Shown piece after piece: positions 9,071 through 17,649 of a stretch of 64,000 nucleotides of DNA. Under the pieces are notes generated by a model. It did not search any database. It saw only the letters and a program-made list of their open reading frames with translations, and was not told the DNA's origin. Every line of letters starts with the position of its first letter. The first letter of the stretch is position 1. This stretch comes from Streptomyces qaidamensis (GTDB lineage Bacteria; Actinomycetota; Actinomycetes; Streptomycetales; Streptomycetaceae): NCBI RefSeq assembly GCF_001611795.1, contig NZ_CP015098.1:2666001-2730000 (forward strand). Reading direction: 5' to 3'. Position numbers and translations under genes: made by a program.

Positions 9071-10144
9071 TCAGGTCAGCTCTGTCAGGGGCACCCGCCG
9101 GAAGGTGATCGTCTCGTAGGCGCTGAAGTCTCCGGTCTCGTAGAGCAGGCCCACGGTGCCGGCGTCGACGCGCACGAGATCCGAGTAGGCGGCGGGCAGG
9201 CCGTCCACGGTGTGCGCCGGGCGCCAGGTGGTGCCGGCGTCGATGGAGGCACGGATCGTCATCAGGGCGCGGAAGCCCGGGTCGGCGGGGCCGGAGTACA
9301 GGAGCAGGTCGGGGTCGCGGAGTTGCAGGACGGCCGCCTCGCAGACGGGGGCGGTGAGACCGGCCTGGGGACGGAAGGGCTTCGCCAGGGTCTGTCCGCC
9401 GTCGGCCGAGTGCGCGTCGGCGCGGGTGCCGGGTGAGGGCGAGTCGTTGCGGGTGTTGAGGTAGACGCGGCCGTCGGGGAGTTCGGCGGCGGTGGTCTCG
9501 TTGGCGTTGATGTAGCCGTCGGGGTTGTCGTCGACGTAGCCGATCCGCCAGGTGGTGCCCTCGTCGTCGCTGAGCAGGCAGTGGCCGCCGTTGTACCTGC
9601 CCTCGGTGCCGTTGTCGGTGCCGGTGGGCGGCAGGGAGTGGTTGGCGGGGACGACGACCCTGCCGGTGCTCAGCTGGATCGCGTGGCCGGGGGTGGTGGC
9701 GTACCAGCGCCATTCGGGGCGCTTGGTCTGCTGGGTGATCTCCTTCGGAGCGGACCAGGTGCGGCCCTCGTCGTCGCTGTGCTGCACCCACACGCGGCGT
9801 CCGTCGGCCGCGCTCACCTTGCCGCGCCGGATGGCGTCCTCGGTGGCGAGGGCCGCGTTGCGCACATGCACGAGGAGGACGCGGCCGGTGCCGAGGACGA
9901 CGGGCGCGGGGTTGCCGGCGAGGGCGTCGCCGTTGCGGGCGGCGACCTGGAGCGGGCCCCAGGTGCGGCCGCCGTCCGAGGAGCGTTTCAGCACGATGTC
10001 GATGTTCCCGAAGTCGTCCCGGGAGCCGACCCTGCCTTCGCAGAAGGCGAGCAGGTCACCGGTGCCGGTGGCGACGACGGCGGGGATACGGAAACTGGCG
10101 TACCCCTCCCGTCCGGCGCGGAAGGGGACGCTGGTCTCGGTCAT
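9071..10144 (-). CDS. Exo-alpha-sialidase / BNR-repeat glycoside hydrolase-like protein
   Basis: A 357-residue six-bladed-propeller protein of sialidase type. The N-terminal SFRIPAVV contains the catalytic-site arginine (FRIP motif). Several Asp-box repeats are visible: SSDGGRTWG, SDDEGRTWS, SDDEGTTWR, SADGGQTLA and SIDAGTTWR. No clear signal peptide is seen, so it may be cytoplasmic or exported by another route. The reaction would be hydrolysis of terminal sialic-acid-like residues, but the exact substrate is not given by sequence. Confidence 0.88.
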   Translation of the reverse strand: MTETSVPFRAGREGYASFRIPAVVATGTGDLLAFCEGRVGSRDDFGNIDIVLKRSSDGGRTWGPLQVAARNGDALAGNPAPVVLGTGRVLLVHVRNAALATEDAIRRGKVSAADGRRVWVQHSDDEGRTWSAPKEITQQTKRPEWRWYATTPGHAIQLSTGRVVVPANHSLPPTGTDNGTEGRYNGGHCLLSDDEGTTWRIGYVDDNPDGYINANETTAAELPDGRVYLNTRNDSPSPGTRADAHSADGGQTLAKPFRPQAGLTAPVCEAAVLQLRDPDLLLYSGPADPGFRALMTIRASIDAGTTWRPAHTVDGLPAAYSDLVRVDAGTVGLLYETGDFSAYETITFRRVPLTELT

Positions 10145-10262
10145 CGGCGGGTTCCTCCGGTCGTTCGACGGCGGTACGGGTGACCGGTCGGCCTACCCAG
10201 CCCGGGCGAATGCGGGGTGAACCGCACGTCACGAGTGACCGTTCGGGGCAGGATGCGCTCCC

Positions 10263-10865
10263 ATGGATGCGGTTCGGGTCGCGTTGCTGCGGGAAGTGCT
10301 CGCCGGGACGGAGTGGCTGGGGGCGACGCGGCGGTTCGCCGGGGCGCTGCGCGGCTCGGTGGTGTCGCACGGGGGCGGGCTGCTGCTGGTCGGCACGCCG
10401 GAGTACGAGCCGTGGCATCTCGCCGCGCACCTGGTGGACGAGGCCGCCTGGTCGGGCACGCCGGAGCTGGCCCCGACTCTGGTGCGGCACGGCGCGCGCC
10501 CTTCGGATCCGGCGCATCTGGCGGTCGGTCTGGGCCGGCTGGAGGCGGCACGGCGGGGCGAGACGCTGCTGGTGGTCGCCCCCGCGACGCCCGCCGCGCC
10601 CCTCGTGGAACGGGTGTCCGACGCCCGTCGGGCCGGAGCGACGGTCCTGGCCCTCGGCCCCGGGCAGGGCGAGCTGCCGTCCATGGCGCACGAGGTCCTG
10701 GCCGTGCCCGACGGTTCGGAACTGGACCTCGACACGGTGCAGCACCTGGTCAGCGCGGCGGCCGGGGAGAACGCCCTGCCGGCCCCGCGCGGGCGGCGCC
10801 GCTTCCGGGACCGGGTGGCGCGCCTGGCGGAGCACCTCACGGCCCCGCCGCCGGCCCGCTGGTGA
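10263..10865 (+). CDS. SIS-domain-like conserved protein of unknown function
   Basis: A 200-residue alanine- and leucine-rich protein with alternating helix/strand character. The middle part (TLLVVAPATPAAPLVERVSDARRAGATVLALGPG) resembles the sugar-isomerase (SIS) fold, which binds phosphosugars. No catalytic residues can be assigned. It starts 118 bases from the divergent sialidase gene, so a sugar-related role is possible but is only inference. Confidence 0.65.
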   Translation: MDAVRVALLREVLAGTEWLGATRRFAGALRGSVVSHGGGLLLVGTPEYEPWHLAAHLVDEAAWSGTPELAPTLVRHGARPSDPAHLAVGLGRLEAARRGETLLVVAPATPAAPLVERVSDARRAGATVLALGPGQGELPSMAHEVLAVPDGSELDLDTVQHLVSAAAGENALPAPRGRRRFRDRVARLAEHLTAPPPARW

Positions 10866-10896
10866 CGTCCGGGCCTCCTTCGGTGAGCCGTTGCGA

Positions 10897-10931
10897 ACGC
10901 CCGGGTCCGCGGCCGGCGCGACCCCGGGCGT
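10897..10931. terminator. Hairpin between convergent genes
   Basis: ACGCCCGGG (10897-10905) pairs with CCCGGGCGT (10923-10931). It lies between the stops of the SIS-like gene and the convergent small SPOR-like gene and could serve both. Confidence 0.6.
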
Positions 10932-10938
10932 CGGGGGA

Positions 10939-11172
10939 TCAGTTCTCGTCGTCCCGGCTGCCCGCCGGGGCGTCGTGCCACTTGGGGTCGTTCTCCCACT
11001 GGAGGTTGCGCTCGCGGGCGGTCGCCATCGCGTGTTCGGCCTCCGTGCGGGAGGCGTACGGCCCGAACCGGTCCTTGCCCGGGCACTCCGGCCCCTCCTC
11101 GACCTTCTTGTGCTCCAGGCAGTAGTACCACTCACCCGGCTTGCCGACCGTGCGCTTTTTGAACAGGGCCAT
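10939..11172 (-). CDS. Small SPOR-like conserved protein
   Basis: A 77-residue hydrophilic protein. [21 protein letters not shown] contains two cysteines and a histidine, then [21 protein letters not shown] resembles the end of a SPOR-type alpha/beta unit. This is a family common and short in Streptomyces, of unknown role. The start [10 protein letters not shown] is supported by GAGCTGG-like sequence upstream. It is divergent from map with 58 bases between starts. Confidence 0.75.
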   Translation of the reverse strand: MALFKKRTVGKPGEWYYCLEHKKVEEGPECPGKDRFGPYASRTEAEHAMATARERNLQWENDPKWHDAPAGSRDDEN

Positions 11173-11230
11173 GACCAGCTCCTCTCGCCATCGACATGTT
11201 CCCCCATGGCCGCTGGTTAGACTCGCTGGC

Positions 11231-12088
11231 ATGTCTGGCCAGTCGCTGCTCGCACCGGGGGAGCTGTCCCCCACCCGTCCCGTGCCCGGAAACATCCGCC
11301 GCCCCGAATACGTCGGCAAGCCCGCGCCGACGCCGTACACCGGACCGGAGGTGCAGACGCCCGAGACCATCGAGGCGATGCGCGTGGCCGGCCGGATCGC
11401 GGCCCGGGCGATGGCGGAGGCCGCGAAGCTGATCGCCCCCGGGGTGACCACGGACGAGCTGGACAGAGTCGCGCACGAGTACATGTGCGACCACGGCGCC
11501 TACCCTTCGACGCTGGGCTACCGGGGCTTCCCGAAGTCGCTGTGCTCGTCGGTCAACGAGGTCATCTGCCACGGCATCCCGGACTCGACGGTGCTGCGCG
11601 ACGGCGACATCGTCAACCTCGACGTGACGGCGTACATCGGCGGTGTGCACGGCGACAACAACGCCACCTACCTGGTGGGTGACGTCGACGAGGAGTCGCG
11701 GCTGCTGGTGGAGCGGACCCGGGAGTCCCTGGAGCGGGCGATCAAGGCGGTCAAGCCGGGCCGGCAGATCAACATCATCGGCCGGGTCATCGAGTCGTAC
11801 GCCAAGCGCTTCGGCTACGGGGTGGTCCGCGACTTCACCGGGCACGGCATCAACTCGTCGTTCCACTCGGGCCTGATCATCCCGCACTACGACAGCCGGC
11901 ACGCGACGACGGTCATCCAGCCCGGCATGACGTTCACGATCGAGCCGATGCTGACGCTCGGGACGCACGAGTACGACATGTGGGACGACGGCTGGACGGT
12001 CGTCACGAAGGACCGGAAGCGGACGGCCCAGTTCGAGCACACGCTGGTGGTGACGGACTCGGGCGCGGAGATCCTCACGCTGCCGTAG
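11231..12088 (+). CDS. map: Methionine aminopeptidase, type I
   Basis: A 285-residue enzyme that removes the N-terminal Met from nascent proteins using two divalent metals. An N-terminal extension [20 protein letters not shown] and a proline-rich segment precede the pita-bread fold, as in the longer actinobacterial MetAP1c. Metal ligands are visible in [21 protein letters not shown] (two Asp), [10 protein letters not shown] (His), TIEPML (Glu) and QFEHTLVV (Glu). The ATG at 11231 was chosen over earlier in-frame codons because upstream sequence is promoter-like. Confidence 0.95.
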   Translation: MSGQSLLAPGELSPTRPVPGNIRRPEYVGKPAPTPYTGPEVQTPETIEAMRVAGRIAARAMAEAAKLIAPGVTTDELDRVAHEYMCDHGAYPSTLGYRGFPKSLCSSVNEVICHGIPDSTVLRDGDIVNLDVTAYIGGVHGDNNATYLVGDVDEESRLLVERTRESLERAIKAVKPGRQINIIGRVIESYAKRFGYGVVRDFTGHGINSSFHSGLIIPHYDSRHATTVIQPGMTFTIEPMLTLGTHEYDMWDDGWTVVTKDRKRTAQFEHTLVVTDSGAEILTLP

Positions 12089-12115
12089 CCGGCCTTCCCG
12101 CACACCACCGCACGG

Positions 12116-12143
12116 CCCGCCCTCCCTTCCTCCCGGGGGCGGG
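12116..12143 (+). terminator. Hairpin after map
   Basis: CCCGCCC (12116-12122) and GGGCGGG (12137-12143) with a pyrimidine loop, followed by the T-containing stretch TCGTTCCTTT. It separates map from the heme oxygenase gene. Confidence 0.55.
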
Positions 12144-12164
12144 TCGTTCCTTTCGGCGTCAGGT

Positions 12165-12189
12165 TTTTACCGACAGCCCGTCGGGAAAA
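12165..12189. promoter_or_regulatory. Inverted repeat overlapping the heme oxygenase leader
   Basis: TTTTACCGAC-AGCCC-GTCGGGAAAA pairs at 9 of 10 positions across a 5-base centre and ends 8 bases before the ATG. Position and symmetry suggest a repressor operator or a leader hairpin controlling initiation. It differs from the DmdR/IdeR iron-box consensus. Confidence 0.45.
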
Positions 12190-12197
12190 GTACGCCC

Positions 12198-12851
12198 ATG
12201 GAATCCTTCTCCGCGCTCCTTCGGACCGCTTCTCGCGAACAGCACGAGGAGGTCAGGGGCTCGACCTTCATCGGCGACCTGCTGGGGCACAAACTGGGGG
12301 TCGACGCGTTCGCGCGCTACACGGAGCAGCTGTGGTTCGTGTACGGCGCGCTGGAGGCCGGCGCCCGGCAGCTCGCCGCGGACCCGGTGGCCGGCCCCTT
12401 CGTCCGGCCGGAGCTGTTCCGGACGGCGGCGCTGGAGCGGGACCTGGAGCACCTGCGGGGCCCCGGATGGCGGAGGACGGTCAGCGCGCTGCCGGCCACC
12501 CTGGAGTACGCGGAACGGATCACGGCGTGCGCCCGCGACTGGCCGGCCGGCTACATCGCCCACCACTACACCCGCTACATGGGCGACCTCTCCGGCGGGC
12601 AGATCATCCGCGACACTGCCGAGAAGACATGGGGCTTTTCGAAGAAGGGCGACGGAGTCCGCTTCTACGTCTTCGAGGAGATCCCCAACCCGGCCGCCTT
12701 CAAGCGGGCTTACTGCGAGCTGCTGGACGCCGTGCCCGGTGACGAGCTGGAGCGGCAGCGGATCGTGGCCGAGTGCAAGCGGGCGTACGGGCTGAACAAC
12801 GCGGTGTTCGAGGCGCTGGGCGAGGAGTTCACCCTGATCGGACGCTCATAG
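12198..12851 (+). CDS. Heme oxygenase (biliverdin-producing)
   Basis: A 217-residue soluble enzyme that opens heme with O2 and electrons to give biliverdin, CO and Fe2+. The proximal heme ligand is the His of REQHEEVRG near residue 16. The distal helix glycine motif GDLSGGQII lies near residue 130, with HHYTRYM before it. Length matches HmuO-like bacterial enzymes. It stands alone, but an iron-uptake operon lies ~1.2 kb downstream, consistent with a role in iron release from heme. An imperfect palindrome sits in its leader. Confidence 0.93.
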   Translation: MESFSALLRTASREQHEEVRGSTFIGDLLGHKLGVDAFARYTEQLWFVYGALEAGARQLAADPVAGPFVRPELFRTAALERDLEHLRGPGWRRTVSALPATLEYAERITACARDWPAGYIAHHYTRYMGDLSGGQIIRDTAEKTWGFSKKGDGVRFYVFEEIPNPAAFKRAYCELLDAVPGDELERQRIVAECKRAYGLNNAVFEALGEEFTLIGRS

Positions 12852-12872
12852 CGAGAGAACCCCTGAAGGGGC

Positions 12873-12903
12873 GGGGCCCCCTCGCGCGTGGCGAGGGGGC
12901 CCC
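12873..12903. terminator. Strong bidirectional hairpin
   Basis: Perfect 13-base arms: GGGGCCCCCTCGC (12873-12885) and its complement (12891-12903) around a 5-base loop, between the heme oxygenase stop and the convergent secreted-protein stop. Confidence 0.8.
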
Positions 12904-12938
12904 GGTGCCGGCTCGGCGGGGAGCCGGGTCCGTCCTGC

Positions 12939-13145
12939 TCAGATGTCGAACGGACCGTTGTGGCAGACGGCCCCGCCCCACTCGATCTCGGCGGTCTCGG
13001 CCTCGAGCTCACCGAAGTACGGGCTGCACGCCACGTGGTGGTCGTCGCGGTACTCCGCGTCGTCGTTGGCGGAGGCCGCCGTCGCACCGGTGGCGGACAG
13101 GGCGGCGGTCAGGGCGACGACGGCCAGAGCGGATCGAATGCGCAT
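12939..13145 (-). CDS. Small secreted protein
   Basis: A 68-residue precursor. The N-terminus MRIRSALAVVALTAALSA is a Sec signal peptide, probably cut after an ATAASA-type site, leaving ~40 acidic residues with two cysteines (VACSPYF and AVCHNG) that may form one disulfide. No family is recognised. The ATG is preceded by a GAGAGGAAT-type Shine-Dalgarno. Small secreted two-cysteine proteins are common in Streptomyces, but no function can be assigned. Confidence 0.75.
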   Translation of the reverse strand: MRIRSALAVVALTAALSATGATAASANDDAEYRDDHHVACSPYFGELEAETAEIEWGGAVCHNGPFDI

Positions 13146-13243
13146 GAGATTCCTCTCGCGGTGGTGCTTGGTCACGGCCAGAGGTCCCCGTTCACCGCCG
13201 TCCACACACGCTGTTCCACCCGTATGGACGCGCTCCGTCCGGG

Positions 13244-13897
13244 TCAGCGTTCGAGGTGGACCCGGCCGCCGACCTCGGTCCATCCGCCCGGCTGGGGCGC
13301 GGTCAGGATCTGGGAGCCCGCGCCCTGGGTGATGTTCAGGGCCCGGCCCAGCCGGTCGGTGAGCAGCAGGGCCGCGGCCCCGGTCGCCTCGTCCTCGTCG
13401 ATGCCGTCGCCCCGGCCGGGGAAGGCCCGGGCCCGGATGCGCCCGGCGGGCTCGTCCTCCCACGCCCAGGCGTACACCCACTCCCCCGGCGGCGGCACGG
13501 CCAGGTCGTCGACCTCGGCGGCGCTGCCGTAGCGGCGCAGCGTCCGCGGCGGCACCCACTCCGCCCGGGCCTCGATCCAGCAGAACTCCCCGTCCTGCCG
13601 GGCGCCGACCACGCCTGCGGGGGTGACCAGTTCGGGCACGTCGAGCAGCCATGCCGCGCCGACGCAGGGGTGCCCGGCGAAGGGCAGCCGCAGCGTCGGG
13701 GTGTAGATGTCGATCACTCCGCGCTCGGGATCGTCGACGAACACGGTCTCGCTGAATCCGACCTTCGCGGCGAACGCCTGCCGTTCGTCCCGCCCGGGCA
13801 TCACGGATCCCTCGCGCACGACCCCGAGCTCGTTGCCGTACCCACCGTTCGGCCCGCAGAAGACGCGGAGCACGTCGTAGTCAGTCACGAGGGGCAT
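13244..13897 (-). CDS. PhzF-family isomerase-like protein
   Basis: A 217-residue protein of the PhzF/diaminopimelate-epimerase-like fold. Visible family segments are YDVLRVFCGPNGGYGNELGVV at the N-terminus (substrate-loop region) and the first-domain LRLPFAGHPCVGAAWLL. A C-terminal DEDEATGAAALLLTDRLG corresponds to the second-domain glycine/acidic motif. It is shorter than typical PhzF (~280), mainly in the middle. The family isomerises small carboxylate metabolites, but no phenazine genes are nearby and the substrate is unknown. Confidence 0.85.
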   Translation of the reverse strand: MPLVTDYDVLRVFCGPNGGYGNELGVVREGSVMPGRDERQAFAAKVGFSETVFVDDPERGVIDIYTPTLRLPFAGHPCVGAAWLLDVPELVTPAGVVGARQDGEFCWIEARAEWVPPRTLRRYGSAAEVDDLAVPPPGEWVYAWAWEDEPAGRIRARAFPGRGDGIDEDEATGAAALLLTDRLGRALNITQGAGSQILTAPQPGGWTEVGGRVHLER

Positions 13898-14014
13898 TCT
13901 CGCCGGTCAGGGGCGCACCCCGATGCGCCAGGGGTCGCGAGGCGACCTTTGACCGTCCCTTGACGCAGCCATGGGGGCGATTTTGAGCCACTTAGGTAAT
14001 CCTTATGTGCCGTC

Positions 14015-14033
14015 TTAGGTGAGCCTCACCTTC
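14015..14033 (+). promoter_or_regulatory. Iron box (DmdR/IdeR-type) in the efe promoter
   Basis: TTAGGTGAGCCTCACCTTC closely matches the DmdR1/IdeR/DtxR-family consensus TTAGGTTAGGCTAACCTAA and is an inverted repeat with AGGTGAG-CCTCACCT symmetry. It sits 18 bases upstream of efeO. A second, partial TTAGGTAATCC lies at 13992-14002. Confidence 0.85.
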
Positions 14034-14050
14034 TCTCCCCTGGAGCCCTC

Positions 14051-15199
14051 ATGCGACCCGCCCGTCCCGTTTCCGTCGTCATCGCCGCCGCGGCGGCCCT
14101 GGCCGCCGTCACGGGCTGCACCGAGAAGAGCGACGCGAAGGACGGCGACCACGTCATCAACGTGACGGCGACGGACGACAAGTGCCAGGTGTCGAAGAAG
14201 GAGTTCCCGGCCGGGCACGTCGAGCTGGCCGTCGAGAACAAGGGCTCCAAGGTCACCGAGGTCTACGTCCTCTTCCCCGACGACCGCGTGGTCACCGAGC
14301 GGGAGAACATAGGCCCCGGCACCAAGCAGCGGGTCACCGCCGAGGTGAAGGCCGGTGACTACCAGATCGCGTGCAAGCCCGGCATGAAGGGCGACGGCGT
14401 GCGCCAGGCCGTCAAGGCCACCGGCGGCAAGGCCGTCCAGCGCGACCCGCGCCTGGACAAGGCCGTGGCGGCCTACCGCGCCTACGCGCAAGCGCAGGCC
14501 GACGAGACGCTGCCGAAGGCCGAGGCCTTCGCCGAGGCCGTCAGGGACGGCGACATCGAGGCGGCGAAGAAGGCATACGCGCCCTCCCGCATCGGCTGGG
14601 AGCGTACCGAGCCGGTCGCCGAGTCCTTCGGCGACATCGACCCCAAGGTCGACGTCCGCGAGGACGGCCTGGCGGACGGCCAGGACCCGGCCACCGACTG
14701 GACGGGCTGGCACCGCCTGGAGAAGGCCCTCTGGCAGGACAAGAAGATCGGCGACCGCGAGAAGGACCTCGCCGACCTGCTGATCAAGGACCTGAAGGAC
14801 TGGCAGAGCCGGGTCGGCAAGGCCGAGATCACCCCCACCTCCATGGCCAACGGTGCCAAGGAACTCCTCGACGAGGTCGCCACCGGCAAGGTCACCGGCG
14901 AGGAGGAGCGCTACTCGCACACCGACCTGGTCGACTTCAAAGCGAACGTCGAGGGCGCGCAGAAGTCGTACGACCTGCTGAAGCCGGTCGCCAAGGAGAA
15001 CGACGCGGCCCTCGTCACCGAACTCGACGAGCAGTTCGCGGCCCTGGACAAGTTGCTCGACCGGTACCGTCCGGACACGACGTCGTACGACTTCACCTCC
15101 TACGACAAGGTCGGCAAGGCCGACCGCAAGGAGCTCTCGGACGCGGTCAACGCCCTGGCGGAGCCCCTGTCGAAGCTCGCCGCGGCCGTGGTGAAGTAG
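14051..15199 (+). CDS. efeO: Iron uptake lipoprotein EfeO (cupredoxin plus M75 imelysin-like domain)
   Basis: A 382-residue extracytoplasmic iron-binding component of the EfeUOB uptake system. A lipoprotein signal ends in AAVTGC, anchoring the protein to the outer face of the membrane. Residues ~30-125 are a cupredoxin-like domain, followed from ~145 by the helical M75 (EfeO/imelysin) domain with IGWERTEPVAESFGDIDPK and WTGWHRLEKALW. It is first gene of an operon with efeB and efeU and has an iron box in its promoter, so it is probably induced by iron limitation. Confidence 0.93.
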   Translation: MRPARPVSVVIAAAAALAAVTGCTEKSDAKDGDHVINVTATDDKCQVSKKEFPAGHVELAVENKGSKVTEVYVLFPDDRVVTERENIGPGTKQRVTAEVKAGDYQIACKPGMKGDGVRQAVKATGGKAVQRDPRLDKAVAAYRAYAQAQADETLPKAEAFAEAVRDGDIEAAKKAYAPSRIGWERTEPVAESFGDIDPKVDVREDGLADGQDPATDWTGWHRLEKALWQDKKIGDREKDLADLLIKDLKDWQSRVGKAEITPTSMANGAKELLDEVATGKVTGEEERYSHTDLVDFKANVEGAQKSYDLLKPVAKENDAALVTELDEQFAALDKLLDRYRPDTTSYDFTSYDKVGKADRKELSDAVNALAEPLSKLAAAVVK

Positions 15200-15210
15200 C
15201 GGGGGACACG

Positions 15211-16446
15211 ATGACCGACACCAACTCCCCTTCCCCCAGCCGCCGTTCGCTGCTCGGCTGGGGCGGCGCGGGCCTGGCGCTCGGCGCGGCCGCGGCGGGC
15301 GGCGCGGTGGCGATGGCCCGCACCGAGGACGACACCGAGCCGGCCGGTGCGGCGATCGCCTTCCACGGCCCGCACCAGGCGGGCATCACCACCCCGGTGC
15401 AGGACCGCCTGCACTTCGCCGCGTTCGACGTGACGACCGACGACCGGGACGCCTTCGTCCGGCTGCTGAAGGACTGGACGGCGGCCGCCCGGCGCATGAC
15501 GGCCGGCCACGCCGTCGGCGAGGGCGCCTACGGCGGACTGCCCGAGGCGCCCCCGGACGACACCGGCGAGGCCCTGGGCCTGAAGCCCTCCCGCCTGACC
15601 CTCACGATCGGCTTCGGCCCGTCCCTGTTCGAGAAGTTCGGCCTCACGGACCGCCGCCCGCAGGCCCTGGTCGACCTGCCGAAGTTCGCGGGCGACAACC
15701 TGGACAAGAACCGCAGCGGCGGCGACCTGTGCATCCAGGCCTGCGCCGACGACCCCCAGGTCGCGGTCCACGCCGTGCGCAACCTGGCCCGCATCGGCTT
15801 CGGCAAGGTCGTCATCAAGTGGTCGCAGCTCGGCTTCGGCAAGACCTCCTCCACCACGCCCGAGGCGCAGACCCCCCGCAATCTCATGGGCTTCAAGGAC
15901 GGCACCCGCAACATCGCGGGCACGCAGACGGACCGCCTGAAGAAGTTCGTCTGGGTGGACGGCAAGGACGGCCCGCCCTGGATGGAGGGCGGCTCCTACC
16001 TGGTCGCCCGCCGCATCCGCATGCACATCGAGACCTGGGACCGCACCTCGCTGCGGGAGCAGGAGGACATCTTCGGCCGCGACAAGGGCGAGGGCGCCCC
16101 GGTCGGCAAGGCCAAGGAGCGCGACGAGCCGTTCCTGAAGGCGATGAAGCCCGACGCGCACGTCCGGCTCGCGCACCCCGACACCAACCACGGGGCGACG
16201 ATCCTGCGCCGCGGCTACTCCTTCACCGACGGCACGGACGGCCTCGGCCGCCTGGACGCGGGCCTGTTCTTCCTGGCCTACCAGCGCGACGTCCGCGAGG
16301 GCTTCATCCCGATCCAGCGCAGCCTGGCCGCGGACGCGCTCAACGAGTACATCCAGCACGTGGGTTCGGCGCTCTTCGCGATCCCGCCGGGCGTCCGCGA
16401 CAAGGACGACTGGTGGGGCCGGACGCTGTTCTCGAAGGAGGCCTGA
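15211..16446 (+). CDS. efeB: Deferrochelatase / dye-decolorising peroxidase EfeB
   Basis: A 411-residue heme peroxidase of the DyP family. A Tat signal SRRSLLGWGGAGLALG directs the folded protein outside. The DyP motif is visible in NLMGFKDGTRNIAGT (catalytic Asp in GFKDGT). The proximal heme His is probably in ARPDTNHG-like LAHPDTNHGATILRRG. Its role in EfeUOB is oxidation of Fe2+ for permease delivery, with heme-iron extraction also proposed. It starts 11 bases after efeO. Confidence 0.94.
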   Translation: MTDTNSPSPSRRSLLGWGGAGLALGAAAAGGAVAMARTEDDTEPAGAAIAFHGPHQAGITTPVQDRLHFAAFDVTTDDRDAFVRLLKDWTAAARRMTAGHAVGEGAYGGLPEAPPDDTGEALGLKPSRLTLTIGFGPSLFEKFGLTDRRPQALVDLPKFAGDNLDKNRSGGDLCIQACADDPQVAVHAVRNLARIGFGKVVIKWSQLGFGKTSSTTPEAQTPRNLMGFKDGTRNIAGTQTDRLKKFVWVDGKDGPPWMEGGSYLVARRIRMHIETWDRTSLREQEDIFGRDKGEGAPVGKAKERDEPFLKAMKPDAHVRLAHPDTNHGATILRRGYSFTDGTDGLGRLDAGLFFLAYQRDVREGFIPIQRSLAADALNEYIQHVGSALFAIPPGVRDKDDWWGRTLFSKEA

Positions 16447-16450
16447 CCCG

Positions 16451-17284
16451 GTGTTCTCCAACTACCTGATCGGTCTGCGCGAGGGCCTGGAGGCGAGCCT
16501 CGTCGTCTGCATCCTCATCGCCTACCTGGTCAAGACCGGCCGCAGGGACGCCCTGAAGCCGATCTGGGCCGGCATAGCCGTCGCGATCACCCTCGCGTTC
16601 GGCTTCGGCTGCGCCCTCGAATTCGGCTCCCAGGAGCTGACGTTCCGGGCGCAGGAGGCACTCGGCGGCTCCCTGTCGATCCTCGCGGTCGGCCTGGTGA
16701 CGTGGATGGTGTTCTGGATGCGCCGCACCGCCCGGCACCTCAAGTCGGAGCTGCACGGCAGGCTGGACGCCGCGCTGGCGATGGGCACGGCCGCGCTGGT
16801 CGCGACGGCCTTCCTCGCGGTGGGCCGGGAGGGCCTGGAGACGGCCCTGTTCGTCTGGGCCTCGGTCCACGCGGCGAGCGACGGCACGCCGCGCCCCCTG
16901 CTCGGCGTCGCCCTGGGCCTCCTGACTGCGGTCCTCCTGGGCTGGCTGTTCTACCGGGGCGCGCTGCGCATCAACCTGGCCAGGTTCTTCACGTGGACCG
17001 GCGGCATGCTGGTGGTCGTCGCGGCCGGCGTCCTGGCCTACGGCTTCCACGACCTCCAGGAGGCCGACTTCCTGCCCGGCCTCACCGACAAGGCCTTCGA
17101 CATCTCCGGCACGCTCCCCCCGGACAGCTGGTACGGCACGCTCCTGAAGGGCGTTTTCAACTTCCAGCCCGACCCCACCGCACTCCAAGCAGCGGTCTGG
17201 CTCCTGTACCTGATCCCGGTCCTGGCCCTGTTCCTGGCACCGACCCGAACGACGGCCCCGACTCCGGTGCGCGACAAGGCATGA
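16451..17284 (+). CDS. efeU: Iron permease EfeU (FTR1 family)
   Basis: A 277-residue polytopic membrane permease with seven hydrophobic segments. The two Fe-binding REGLE motifs are present: LREGLEASLVV in helix 1 (near residue 9) and VGREGLETALFVW in helix 4 (near residue 120). The gene begins 4 bases after efeB, so the order efeO-efeB-efeU forms one operon under the iron box. The protein imports the iron processed by EfeO and EfeB. Confidence 0.95.
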   Translation: MFSNYLIGLREGLEASLVVCILIAYLVKTGRRDALKPIWAGIAVAITLAFGFGCALEFGSQELTFRAQEALGGSLSILAVGLVTWMVFWMRRTARHLKSELHGRLDAALAMGTAALVATAFLAVGREGLETALFVWASVHAASDGTPRPLLGVALGLLTAVLLGWLFYRGALRINLARFFTWTGGMLVVVAAGVLAYGFHDLQEADFLPGLTDKAFDISGTLPPDSWYGTLLKGVFNFQPDPTALQAAVWLLYLIPVLALFLAPTRTTAPTPVRDKA

Positions 17285-17649
17285 CGTCGCACCGCCCTTG
17301 ACCCCGAGGCCGGATGGGGTGCGCGACTCGACGCAATGAGGTGCCTCCCCCACGCCCAACCGTGCCGCCCCTGGCGGCACGCATGCCGCAGCTGGCGTGG
17401 CCCGCACCCGCCGTCGTACGCAAGGGGCCGTGTCGGGGGGGTGTCCGCCCGCAGCGGTTGGCGCGTCAACGCCAGTCAGTCGGTGTGGGGGTCCATCGCG
17501 CCGTTCCGAGGACGGACACCCCCCGGCGCGGCCCCGACCCACCACCGGCGTCAGGCGAAGCGGACGCGCATGCCCACCCCACCCCCGGCCCAACCGCCGG
17601 AGGCACCCGGTAGGGTTCGCCTCCGGAAAGGGGAAGGTGAAGGTACCCG
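17285..17649. repeat. Intergenic region with two inverted repeats
   Basis: No gene is seen. A short palindrome (CGTGCCGCC-CCT-GGCGGCACG, 17361-17381) resembles a short palindrome I recall from other Streptomyces gaps. A longer pair, GGGGGGTGTCCG (17436-17447) and CGGACACCCCCC (17513-17524), encloses 65 bases and may be the ends of a small non-autonomous element or a long stem. The end of the region carries the promoter and GGGGAAGGTGA ribosome site of the next gene. Confidence 0.6.
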
